This document shows positions 1 to 5,365 of a DNA stretch of 24,615 bases, in pieces. Origin of the DNA: a virus; the IMG/VR virus record IMGVR_UViG_3300030117_000763, positions 1-24,615 of that record; one strand, given 5' to 3'. Each line of letters starts with the position of its first letter. Position 1 is the stretch's first letter. The translations under genes and the position numbers were made by a program. The notes below the pieces were generated by a model. It saw only the letters and a program-made list of their open reading frames with translations. It did no database searches and had not been told where the DNA came from.

Positions 1-540
1 GAGGATGGATTCAGCCTCAGTACAGAGTTGTAAAAGTTTTTCACGCATTAGCTCCGTCATGGAGTTTCCAGGCACCTCTATGTCGTCCAAGATCATCAAA
101 TCGGCGCGACTTCCTGTTAGCTGTCCAGTTATTCCCACGCTTTTTACGCTTGGGGCTTGGTGAGGAGAACAGGCTACGTCGAAGCTGATGCGACTCCAAC
201 GTGAATCGTCTTGTTTCGGTCTGAGATGACTGAGCCATGGGGTTTCAATAATTAGTTTTTGTAAGAAGATTGACATGTTATCTGCTCTCTCTTTGGAGGC
301 AGATATGATCATAATTTTTCTTTCTGGATCATTAAAGAGTGTCCATAACACAAAAGCACCAGTAATCCAAGATTTACCAACACCTCGAAAGGCTTGGATC
401 TGTAATCTTTTTGGTCCATGTTGTAAGTAGTCTGCAATAGAGTACTGTGCTCTTGTAGGTGATGGTAGACCAAGCTGATCCCACAGAGCTTGTAGGAACA
501 GCTTAAAGTCGTCTTGTAAGGCTAATAAGGTATTATTCAT
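1..540 (-). CDS. terL: Terminase large subunit, N-terminal 180 residues (partial)
   Basis: This is the ATPase motor that pumps phage DNA into the prohead, equivalent to T7 gp19. Reading down from the ATG at 538-540 gives 180 codons with no stop before the window edge, so the C-terminal nuclease part is missing. Visible motifs are a Walker A, AFRGVGKS (residues 50-57), the T7-type variant with Arg before the P-loop, and a Walker B, DLMILDDIE (residues 147-155), with the catalytic acidic pair. The start ATG overlaps the TAA of the upstream 496-aa gene (TAATG), which suggests coupled translation. Base composition shifts inside the gene: about 52% GC at 61-240 against about 33% at 241-360. Identity is very sure from the motifs and the neighbours. 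Confidence 0.95.
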   Translation of the reverse strand, partial: MNNTLLALQDDFKLFLQALWDQLGLPSPTRAQYSIADYLQHGPKRLQIQAFRGVGKSWITGAFVLWTLFNDPERKIMIISASKERADNMSIFLQKLIIETPWLSHLRPKQDDSRWSRISFDVACSPHQAPSVKSVGITGQLTGSRADLMILDDIEVPGNSMTELMREKLLQLCTEAESIL

Positions 541-2030
541 TAATCACTTCTTCCACTCCAGAATCTACCCCATTTAGAAGCTTCATTAGCTCCATAACCT
601 CTTTCTGTAGTAACTTTAGGAGGCTGAGATAATGCTCTGAATTCTGCTTCAAGTTCTTTTGCAAGTCTTTCATACTTATGCTTTAATTTACTCGTAAGAC
701 TATCATATATACCCATACTTCGTATTTGTTGTAAATATTCTATTGCATTTAAGTTAGTTTGTGCATCCAATTCACGTTGTACTTTTGTAGGTACATAATC
801 CTCTATTTCTACTAATAGATTAGAATATTTATCCCAAAAACTTAGCTCTCTTTCTACAATATCTTTAATTGTTTCTCCAGGTTTCATATTTTGCACAGCA
901 TCCATCATTCCCGTTTTAGCTGATTCTTTAAATCGTTGAGGAACTCTTTCACCTGCAAGCATAAAAGATTCATCTAAACGTCTTCGTACAAAATTCTCTA
1001 AAGTAGTACTCTGACCGATAGCTTCTAATATATCATCAGGTATAGCTGGATTACCAATATCATTTTTTCTTCGATTAAATTCAGAATAAAGTATTTCTAA
1101 ATTCTCATGCATATCAGCTCCTTCTAAACCTAAATCATACATTAGTTCTTTAGCTTTATGATGATCTACTTCAAATGCATGATCAATAGTTTTCTCTGTA
1201 CGACCATCAACTAATGTAGGTTTACCGTCTACTGCTTTTACTTTAGCATTCTTTAATCCATCTGGACCTAAACCTGCAGTAAGCTTTTTAAAATATTTGT
1301 TAAGCCAAGTTCTAGCACTTCTTTGGCTCATATAGTTTTGAAACTTTACTACTTGTTCTTGGAAAATTTCATCTACATCAGCATCGGTTCCTCCAAATTT
1401 ATCTACATATTTTTTAATTTTAGGCTTAGTTACTCTAGCAAAAATATCTTTGTCTGATCCTACAAGCTCAAAATCTGTAGCTCTTTTTTTCTTAGGTATC
1501 TTATCTATATTTTCTTTAAATCCAGTAGCCATACGTTCAGTCTGTTCAGACTTTAAAATAGTACCATCTGGAAGTATTTGATCTCCTTTAATTGATGCTA
1601 AAAGGTTTTTTCTTAAGTTAATTGTAGCTTCATCAAGTTTACCTAAACCTTTTTTAACTATAGGTATTTCTTTTGCTAATTTTAAAGCAGGATATGCAGC
1701 TCCTGCTGCTTTAAGTTCTACTAACTCAGCTTGTAATTCTTGTGGAGTTTTAGGTATAGCTGCATCAATAGCTCTAAGACCTAATGCTCCAATATTACTA
1801 CCCCAATTTAATGGGTTACGCATATCTTCAAATTTCTTAGAATATTCTATAGAACTAATAATTACATTCTTTAGATTCTCTATATGCTCTCTATCTGTTA
1901 TGTTACCAGCTTTGTGAGCTTTACCTGAAGCTTTAATAGCTTTATCTTTAGGAGCATTTTCTATTTTATCTCTTTGTTGCCTTTGTTTAACCCCTAATTC
2001 TTCTATATCTGCTAAATCTAATGGACCCAT
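540..2030 (-). CDS. Packaging-region protein with an HNH-nuclease-like motif (496 aa)
   Basis: I do not recognise this protein as a whole. It is Lys-rich and mostly helical in appearance, with no signal peptide or clear membrane span. Residues 286-324 look like an HNH endonuclease core: VDHH (D289, H290), then ENLEIL with N310 twenty residues later, then FNRRKND with N319 nine residues after N310. The spacing and the N-L-x-x-L...N-R-R-K pattern match the usual HNH fold, without the zinc cysteines. It starts at an ATG five bases from a strong GGGGAGGT site (2035-2042), and its stop overlaps the terL start. HNH proteins next to terminases assist packaging in some phages (HK97 gp74), so a packaging-linked nuclease is a fair inference. 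A structural or ejected protein is the alternative. Confidence 0.6.
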   Translation of the reverse strand: MGPLDLADIEELGVKQRQQRDKIENAPKDKAIKASGKAHKAGNITDREHIENLKNVIISSIEYSKKFEDMRNPLNWGSNIGALGLRAIDAAIPKTPQELQAELVELKAAGAAYPALKLAKEIPIVKKGLGKLDEATINLRKNLLASIKGDQILPDGTILKSEQTERMATGFKENIDKIPKKKRATDFELVGSDKDIFARVTKPKIKKYVDKFGGTDADVDEIFQEQVVKFQNYMSQRSARTWLNKYFKKLTAGLGPDGLKNAKVKAVDGKPTLVDGRTEKTIDHAFEVDHHKAKELMYDLGLEGADMHENLEILYSEFNRRKNDIGNPAIPDDILEAIGQSTTLENFVRRRLDESFMLAGERVPQRFKESAKTGMMDAVQNMKPGETIKDIVERELSFWDKYSNLLVEIEDYVPTKVQRELDAQTNLNAIEYLQQIRSMGIYDSLTSKLKHKYERLAKELEAEFRALSQPPKVTTERGYGANEASKWGRFWSGRSD

Positions 2031-2032
2031 AT

Positions 2033-2296
2033 CTACCTCCCCATGCTAAGTGTTTGAATACCTAACGTATCTCTATTTGGCTTCTCTATCTTGGTATCAA
2101 CAATGTACCTACTACGTGGTTCATCTGGAGCTAATTGTTGATTAGGAGGTGGTGCTGGATTAGGATCCTTACCTTCTTCAGTTAATTCAACTTGTGTCTT
2201 TTCAGGTTGGATTAATAAGTCTTTAAACCAATCAGATTGTTGTATAATACTTAATAATGCTAACCTATTCTTTAAACTAGTTTCTATGTTATCCAT
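2033..2296 (-). CDS. Hypothetical protein, 87 aa, Pro-rich centre
   Basis: I do not recognise this gene. The protein is acidic to neutral, with a predicted helical N-terminus (about residues 1-35, containing NRLALLSIIQQ) and a Pro/Asn-rich linker, NPAPPPNQQ, near residues 46-54. No signal peptide or membrane span is evident. Its ATG at 2294-2296 overlaps the TAA of the upstream basic-protein gene (TAATG). Its TAG stop lies inside the ribosome binding site of the downstream HNH-like gene, so the three are probably translated as a coupled set. Its place between the two terminase subunits hints at a head-assembly or packaging role, but no motif supports this. Confidence 0.7.
   Translation of the reverse strand: MDNIETSLKNRLALLSIIQQSDWFKDLLIQPEKTQVELTEEGKDPNPAPPPNQQLAPDEPRSRYIVDTKIEKPNRDTLGIQTLSMGR
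2035..2042 (-). promoter_or_regulatory. Strong ribosome binding site of the 496-aa gene
   Basis: The minus strand reads GGGGAGGTAGATATG. The GGAGG is five bases from the ATG at 2028-2030. The TAG stop of the preceding 87-aa gene shares the last base of the site, so terminating ribosomes meet it directly. Confidence 0.7.
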
Positions 2297-2565
2297 TATC
2301 TTCTTTTAGCACCTCCTCTTGCACGGTTTTTCTTTACAGACTCTAATGTTAATTTACCTCTTTTATGAGATAAATCCTTTCCACCTTTACCCATAATACC
2401 CCGTCTTCTACGTGCAGCTGCTAATAATCTACGATACTGCCTTTTAGCTGCAGTACTATTAATCTTCTTTTGCTTACGTTTCTGTTTAGCATAAGACTTC
2501 CTACCTTTCTTCGATTGATAATATCTAGAAGTCTTACCTGGGTTCTTAGCCCGTCTTGGAGCCAT
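2296..2565 (-). CDS. Very basic small protein with GKGGKD-x-SH signature (89 aa)
   Basis: About a third of the residues are Lys or Arg, spread along the whole chain, so it almost certainly binds nucleic acid. The C-terminal third has the pattern GKGGKDLSH (residues 59-67), then ES, then KKNRARGG. To me this resembles a small basic phage protein family whose D-x-[SD]-H and N-R-A/S elements look like a shrunken HNH core. The first histidine element is present, and the later Asn elements are reduced. The ATG is four bases from GGAGG (2569-2574). It overlaps the 3' end of terS by 20 nt and the next gene by TAATG. Function is unproven. A packaged DNA-binding protein is the other obvious possibility. 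Confidence 0.75.
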   Translation of the reverse strand: MAPRRAKNPGKTSRYYQSKKGRKSYAKQKRKQKKINSTAAKRQYRRLLAAARRRRGIMGKGGKDLSHKRGKLTLESVKKNRARGGAKRR

Positions 2566-2791
2566 ATAACCTCCGTTGTACTAGTTCAGGATCTACTTTA
2601 GGGAGGATTCTATTGAGTTTATCCATTGGACTGCCTTCATAAGCAACACCTGTGATATCATTAGTTTTTAGCCAATCACATGCTGCTTTTAAGTCTTGGG
2701 TAGAAGCCTCACCACTCTTTACTCTTTTTAGGAATTCATTAGTAACGAGATTATGTAACTCATCAAACTTTTCTTCTTTTGCTTTTGACAT
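2546..2791 (-). CDS. terS: Terminase small subunit (DNA packaging protein A-like, 81 aa)
   Basis: Small terminases of T7-like phages recognise the concatemer DNA and regulate the large subunit. The 81 residues fit the size of T7 gp18 (89 aa). The N-terminal half carries the usual pattern of this family: ELHNLVTNEFLKRVKSGEA (residues 11-29), followed by DLKAACDWLKTND (residues 33-45), two helices joined by a SGEA turn. A short acidic and hydrophobic tail follows. It overlaps the upstream 64-aa gene by 29 nt and the downstream basic-protein gene by 20 nt. Three genes separate it from terL. Assignment rests on the motif pattern and position, without a search. Confidence 0.77.
   Translation of the reverse strand: MSKAKEEKFDELHNLVTNEFLKRVKSGEASTQDLKAACDWLKTNDITGVAYEGSPMDKLNRILPKVDPELVQRRLYGSKTG
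2569..2574 (-). promoter_or_regulatory. Ribosome binding site GGAGGT of the basic-protein gene
   Basis: The minus strand reads GGAGGTTATATG. It lies within the 3' end of terS coding sequence and supports the ATG at 2563-2565 as start of the 89-aa gene. Confidence 0.65.
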
Positions 2792-2957
2792 TCTTTTTAG
2801 CTTTTAGTCGTTTTAAACGTAGTTTGATAAAATCAGGATCATTTTTAATTCCTGATGGTATATCTTTCCAATCTGAAAGAGGAATATTAAATCCAAAACC
2901 TGATTCAGTTAAACTTCTAATATTATTAGCTGCTGCTAATTTAGTTCTGTTTTTCAT
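2763..2957 (-). CDS. Hypothetical basic protein, 64 aa
   Basis: I do not recognise this gene. The protein starts with a Lys/Asn-rich helix (MKNRTKLAAANNIRSL), has a central segment with DWKDIPSGIKNDPDFIKLRL, and ends in a strongly basic tail (KAKKNVKSKRRKV). No membrane span is visible. It overlaps the start of terS by 29 nt and lies directly upstream of it in the same transcript, so it may be a head or packaging accessory protein. The basic tail could bind DNA. Same-strand packing and the lack of any other gene here support it as real. Confidence 0.65.
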   Translation of the reverse strand: MKNRTKLAAANNIRSLTESGFGFNIPLSDWKDIPSGIKNDPDFIKLRLKRLKAKKNVKSKRRKV

Positions 2958-2976
2958 TATAAGTTGTTAAACATAT

Positions 2977-3174
2977 TTATGTTGTATAAGTTTGCTTACC
3001 AATATCAATAACTTCTAAATTACCTAATCCTACTCTAGTAACAGCATCAGGATCTATACCTATAGTAGGTTCTCCTATCTTTACCTGAGGTTGATATTTA
3101 GTAACTTTAGCTGTTTCTGTTGGTTCAGGTTTAACTAATTGTTTAACTGATGTTGTATTCTTTTTTCTAGGCAT
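2977..3174 (-). CDS. Hypothetical protein, 65 aa
   Basis: Function unknown. A GTG at 3181-3183 would add three residues, but I chose the ATG at 3172-3174 because AGGTGG (3180-3185) lies five bases in front of it. The resulting protein begins MPRKKNTTSVKQL and has a Pro/Lys-rich N-terminal half. The C-terminal half looks like short beta strands (VKIGEPTIGIDPDAV, then NLEVIDIG). No signal peptide is present. The start overlaps the last 8 bases of the upstream small gene, which points to coupled translation. It could be a small virion or head-joining component. Nothing decisive is visible. Confidence 0.68.
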   Translation of the reverse strand: MPRKKNTTSVKQLVKPEPTETAKVTKYQPQVKIGEPTIGIDPDAVTRVGLGNLEVIDIGKQTYTT

Positions 3175-3337
3175 CTTTTCCACCTGGGAATAAGTTCTTT
3201 TTAATTAATGCTACTGCCTTATCATCAATGGTATTATCAGTAGACTCAGCATATGCCTCTAGTAGTTGTATAACTAATTCTTTAACTGCAGATGAGCTAA
3301 GAAATGCCATGAGGATGGGTTTAATAAGTACAATCAT
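3167..3337 (-). CDS. Small hypothetical protein, 56 aa
   Basis: A short gene fills the space between the 65-aa gene and the exported-protein gene. From the ATG at 3335-3337 it encodes a hydrophobic N-terminus (MIVLIKPILMAFLSSSAV), an amphipathic helix (KELVIQLLEAYAES), TDNTIDDKAVALIKKNL and a short basic end. The ATG directly follows the TAA of the upstream gene (TAAATG), which fits the coupled style of this operon. A second in-frame ATG at 3308-3310 would give 47 residues. From memory, cyanophages carry similar small proteins with a TDN-x-x-DD-x-AV core, but I know no function. The N-terminus is not a clean membrane span. Confidence 0.7.
   Translation of the reverse strand: MIVLIKPILMAFLSSSAVKELVIQLLEAYAESTDNTIDDKAVALIKKNLFPGGKDA
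3180..3185 (-). promoter_or_regulatory. Ribosome binding site AGGTGG that sets the start at 3174
   Basis: On the minus strand the sequence reads AGGTGGAAAAGATG. The AGGTGG is five bases from the ATG at 3174, while the alternative GTG start overlaps the AGGTGG itself. The site lies inside the 3' end of the upstream small gene. Confidence 0.6.
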
Positions 3338-4219
3338 TTAAAATAATCCGAATTTCTTTTTAGGTGTTTTTGGTGGTTGTGTTTCTTTTAGATATGCAGA
3401 TATTGGTATTACATCAACACACATGTTTGCTACACGGCTACCAGGTCTTAACATAAAACCTTTAGATTGTAGCTCTGCACATTTAAGAGTACGAACAAGC
3501 TCATAGTCAAGTCGCATCTTTTCTTCTTGCCTTGCAGCAATGGAGAGACAACGCTTTAATCCTCTACGATCCAATGGAACCATAAAGTTTATCTGTGCTC
3601 CCCAGTTTTCTGCAACTGTATAATTCTTTTGCTCCATACCTAACTCTTCATCTATATCAAATGGAGTTGTATGATTTCCCATATAGAATGGTGAGAAAGT
3701 CATAGTACTTCCATTACATGAGATGTTAGGTCCGAAGTGCTGTCTAGACGGTGCTCCATTATTTTGGAATTGCACCGCCTGATTGGTCACATTTCCAGTC
3801 GCAGCAGCTACTGGATTACTTACGTTATTATTCTCTTCTTCTGCACGTACTGGTGCTATTGAGAGAAGACTGATAAGGAGACCGTAGTAGACGAGGTATC
3901 TATTTCTCTGTCTATTACTTCGACTGATAGCACCTGACTTGCTGCTCTTGATACCACTTCTAGTGAAAAGGGATCTCCAGCTGTGTGTAAGGTGAATACC
4001 GAATCTGAATCTACAATACCTCCTGATGAGGCTGAAGTATGGGTTATGTTTTCCCCACTCCACTTGTTTAGGGCTGACCCGTATGTAGTAGTCGTTATCT
4101 CTTCGACTATTTCTTGAGTTGTAGTTGTTGTACTGTTCATCGAACCCTGGGTGAAGTTTGGGGTTACTAATTCTGCTCTCGCTACCGTGGGTGATGCCAG
4201 TAAGAAGAGTAAAAGCCAT
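3338..4219 (-). CDS. Exported cyanophage-type protein; start uncertain, overlaps the upstream gene
   Basis: The C-terminal 167 residues look like a real exported protein. A basic stretch and a hydrophobic core (residues 97-126: SRSNRQRNR, then YLVYYGLLISLLSIAP, then VRA before E127) form a plausible signal peptide. The mature part contains NPVAAATGNVTNQAVQFQNN and four cysteines (168, 224, 247, 267), which would suit two disulfides outside the cytoplasm. I recognise the mature part as a conserved cyanophage type of unknown function. No ATG, GTG or TTG lies near the signal peptide. The only in-frame ATG is at 4217-4219, and a GTG is at 4061-4063. Residues 1-96 overprint the preceding gene and look like out-of-frame translation. 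Start site and N-terminus are therefore unresolved. Confidence 0.65.
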   Translation of the reverse strand: MAFTLLTGITHGSESRISNPKLHPGFDEQYNNYNSRNSRRDNDYYIRVSPKQVEWGKHNPYFSLIRRYCRFRFGIHLTHSWRSLFTRSGIKSSKSGAISRSNRQRNRYLVYYGLLISLLSIAPVRAEEENNNVSNPVAAATGNVTNQAVQFQNNGAPSRQHFGPNISCNGSTMTFSPFYMGNHTTPFDIDEELGMEQKNYTVAENWGAQINFMVPLDRRGLKRCLSIAARQEEKMRLDYELVRTLKCAELQSKGFMLRPGSRVANMCVDVIPISAYLKETQPPKTPKKKFGLF

Positions 4220-4227
4220 TTCTTCAT
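3856..4227 (-). CDS. Exported cyanophage-type protein with Thr-rich body (123 aa)
   Basis: A clear signal peptide opens the protein: MKK, the hydrophobic core WLLLFLLASP, then TVARA before the mature end at E19. The mature part begins LVTPNFTQGSMNS, continues with a Thr run and EIVEEITTTTYGS, and ends LSVFSQ. I recognise this as a small secreted protein type common in cyanophages, of unknown function. It may be virion-associated or act in the host periplasm. Its ATG overlaps the TAA of the holin-like gene (TAATG). Its last 364 nt are also open in the frame of the next gene. It has no lipobox, so it does not look like the lipoprotein half of a spanin. Confidence 0.78.
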   Translation of the reverse strand: MKKWLLLFLLASPTVARAELVTPNFTQGSMNSTTTTTQEIVEEITTTTYGSALNKWSGENITHTSASSGGIVDSDSVFTLHTAGDPFSLEVVSRAASQVLSVEVIDREIDTSSTTVSLSVFSQ

Positions 4228-4514
4228 TACTTTGTTGTTGGTTTGTCTTTTTTGTTACCGTTTCCGTTACCTGTAGTTAAACCGAATGTTGCAAGTGCTC
4301 CAGTAAAAATACTGGCAGGGAAAGTTATATCTCCACCTGGACTCTTTCTGATCATTGGTATTTCTACATAGTTTAACGTAATTATAAAGCCACTCCAGAT
4401 TACAACACCAAGACGTACAAACGTACCTAATATTTGTATTTGATGTTCTTGATCTTCAGCGGCATCTTTTAATTTGCCAAAGAATCCTTTTTCTTCTTTC
4501 GCTTTTGCTTCCAT
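4227..4514 (-). CDS. Holin-like small membrane protein (95 aa)
   Basis: The chain has a charged cytoplasmic N-terminus (MEAKAKEEKGFFGKLKDAAE), a hydrophobic segment at about residues 28-50 (LGTFVRLGVVIWSGFIITLN), a second weaker one at about 64-81 (TFPASIFTGALATFGLTTG) and a Gly/Asn/Lys tail. Size, two spans and polar ends fit a class II holin, which opens the inner membrane at lysis. I recall related cyanophage proteins being annotated as putative holins. The start overlaps the 3' end of the upstream membrane-protein gene by 46 nt, and the stop overlaps the next gene (TAATG). No endolysin lies nearby, so lysis remains an inference. A structural membrane protein is possible. Confidence 0.7.
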   Translation of the reverse strand: MEAKAKEEKGFFGKLKDAAEDQEHQIQILGTFVRLGVVIWSGFIITLNYVEIPMIRKSPGGDITFPASIFTGALATFGLTTGNGNGNKKDKPTTK

Positions 4515-4864
4515 TTATCTACTTTACCTTGTAGGAATTTCTGTACTTTTTTTTTAATTGGTTCAAATAAAGATGAAGTTATAGATGTTGTTGCCACAGC
4601 TACTACAGCAGTAGTAACGGCGGTCACTACTACTGCAGGTTCTGGTACTGGCATCTGTATATCTATAACAGGTATTTTTAAACTAGGTTGTGCTACTACT
4701 TCTTCAGAAGTTTCTTCTTCAACATCTTCTGGTGCTTCTAAATCGCTTGGTGGTATAACTATAGGTTTATAAGACGGAATACCTGCTGTTGGAGGTTTAA
4801 AATCTAAAGGTGGCAACTCTATACCCTTGGGCATTTTAGGAGTTATTAGTTTTAATCGTTCCAT
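4469..4864 (-). CDS. Pro-rich single-span membrane protein (131 aa)
   Basis: The N-terminal 75 residues are rich in Pro with repeated hydrophobic-Pro units (ITPKMPKGIELPPLDFKPP) and an acidic stretch (EAPEDVEEETSEEVV). A membrane segment follows at about residues 76-97 (PAVVVTAVTTAVVAVATTSI), then a strongly basic tail (KKKVQKFLQGKVDKWKQKRKKKK). The topology suggests an extended Pro-rich arm on one side and a basic end on the cytoplasmic side. I recognise the type from cyanophages, where its function is not known to me. It may be an internal virion protein that enters the host membrane, or part of the lysis set. It overlaps the holin-like gene by 46 nt and the upstream 100-aa gene by 13 nt. 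Confidence 0.75.
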   Translation of the reverse strand: MERLKLITPKMPKGIELPPLDFKPPTAGIPSYKPIVIPPSDLEAPEDVEEETSEEVVAQPSLKIPVIDIQMPVPEPAVVVTAVTTAVVAVATTSITSSLFEPIKKKVQKFLQGKVDKWKQKRKKKKDSLAN

Positions 4865-5154
4865 CCACTAGCTGTTTTTATATGAAATTTACTTACAGTT
4901 GTCCAAGTACTACCAGCTGTCTTTATTCTTACAGTTGAAACTTCTGTCCATGTAGAAGCACCTGTTTTAACCCATACTTTATTAGCTGTATCAGTTGGTG
5001 CAGCACCTGCGGATGCACAAATAACAGGTAGACTCCATTCAATAACATCTAACGAATAACTATTAACTGCCGCTTTTGTATCAATAAAAACTGAAGGTAG
5101 ACTCCATTCTACATAATCTAAACTTTGAATATTAGCCTTACTAGGCAGTGCCAT
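4852..5154 (-). CDS. Small putative virion protein with two internal repeat types (100 aa)
   Basis: Two internal duplications stand out. The N-terminal half repeats LDYVEWSLP (residues 12-20) as LDVIEWSLP (residues 35-43). The C-terminal half carries tandem units VWVKTGASTWTEVS (60-73) and VRIKTAGSTWTTVS (75-88) and a shortened third, FHIKTASGW (90-98). Short Trp/Thr/Ser strand repeats of this kind occur in phage tail and appendage proteins, so I infer a structural role. It lies downstream of the fibre genes and is coupled to the upstream 69-aa gene by TAATG. No signal peptide is present. Specific function unknown. Confidence 0.7.
   Translation of the reverse strand: MALPSKANIQSLDYVEWSLPSVFIDTKAAVNSYSLDVIEWSLPVICASAGAAPTDTANKVWVKTGASTWTEVSTVRIKTAGSTWTTVSKFHIKTASGWND
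4855..4977 (-). repeat. Tandem 15-residue coding repeats in the 100-aa gene
   Basis: Two full copies and one partial copy of a V-x-[IV]-K-T-x-x-S-T-W-T-x-V-S unit encode the C-terminal 41 residues. The spacing is 15 codons. Confidence 0.75.
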
Positions 5155-5363
5155 TATTCAACCTCCGCAAGTGCTTTTTCTAATCTCTCTTGGTTTTCTT
5201 TTTCTGTTTTTATCTGTTCTAGCTCAGCATCGATAATTGCATCTACCTCTGCTTGAGAGGTACCAGCTTTTATCTTAATTATTTGTTCTACTCCATTGAC
5301 ATCAACTTTTAGATATTTACAGCTATTTGGAGCGTCTGTTTCTTTAAGGATTGTATAAGTCAT
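5154..5363 (-). CDS. Hypothetical small protein, 69 aa
   Basis: I do not recognise this gene. The first 35 residues look like a small beta domain (MTYTILKETDA, YLKVDVNGVEQIIKIKAG). The rest is a charged helix (AEVDAIIDAELEQIKTEKEN and onward) that could form a coiled coil. It sits two bases downstream of the 891-aa fibre-like gene and overlaps the next start (TAATG). This beta-domain-plus-coiled-coil build close to fibre genes is compatible with a fibre-assembly chaperone or a small tail component, but that is inference only. Confidence 0.7.
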   Translation of the reverse strand: MTYTILKETDAPNSCKYLKVDVNGVEQIIKIKAGTSQAEVDAIIDAELEQIKTEKENQERLEKALAEVE

Positions 5364-5365
5364 AA

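Noticed and set aside
41-238. Minus-strand 65-codon frame rich in Arg and Ser
   Set aside because: It overlaps terL in another frame across its Walker B region. The terL frame has clear conserved motifs, so this is a by-product of GC-rich terL codons.
3338-4227. Overlapping exported genes as an Rz/Rz1 spanin pair
   Set aside because: The overlap next to a holin-like gene suggested it, but neither signal peptide has a lipobox Cys, the first mature protein lacks a membrane anchor plus coiled coil, and the second is a four-cysteine protein of a known cyanophage type.
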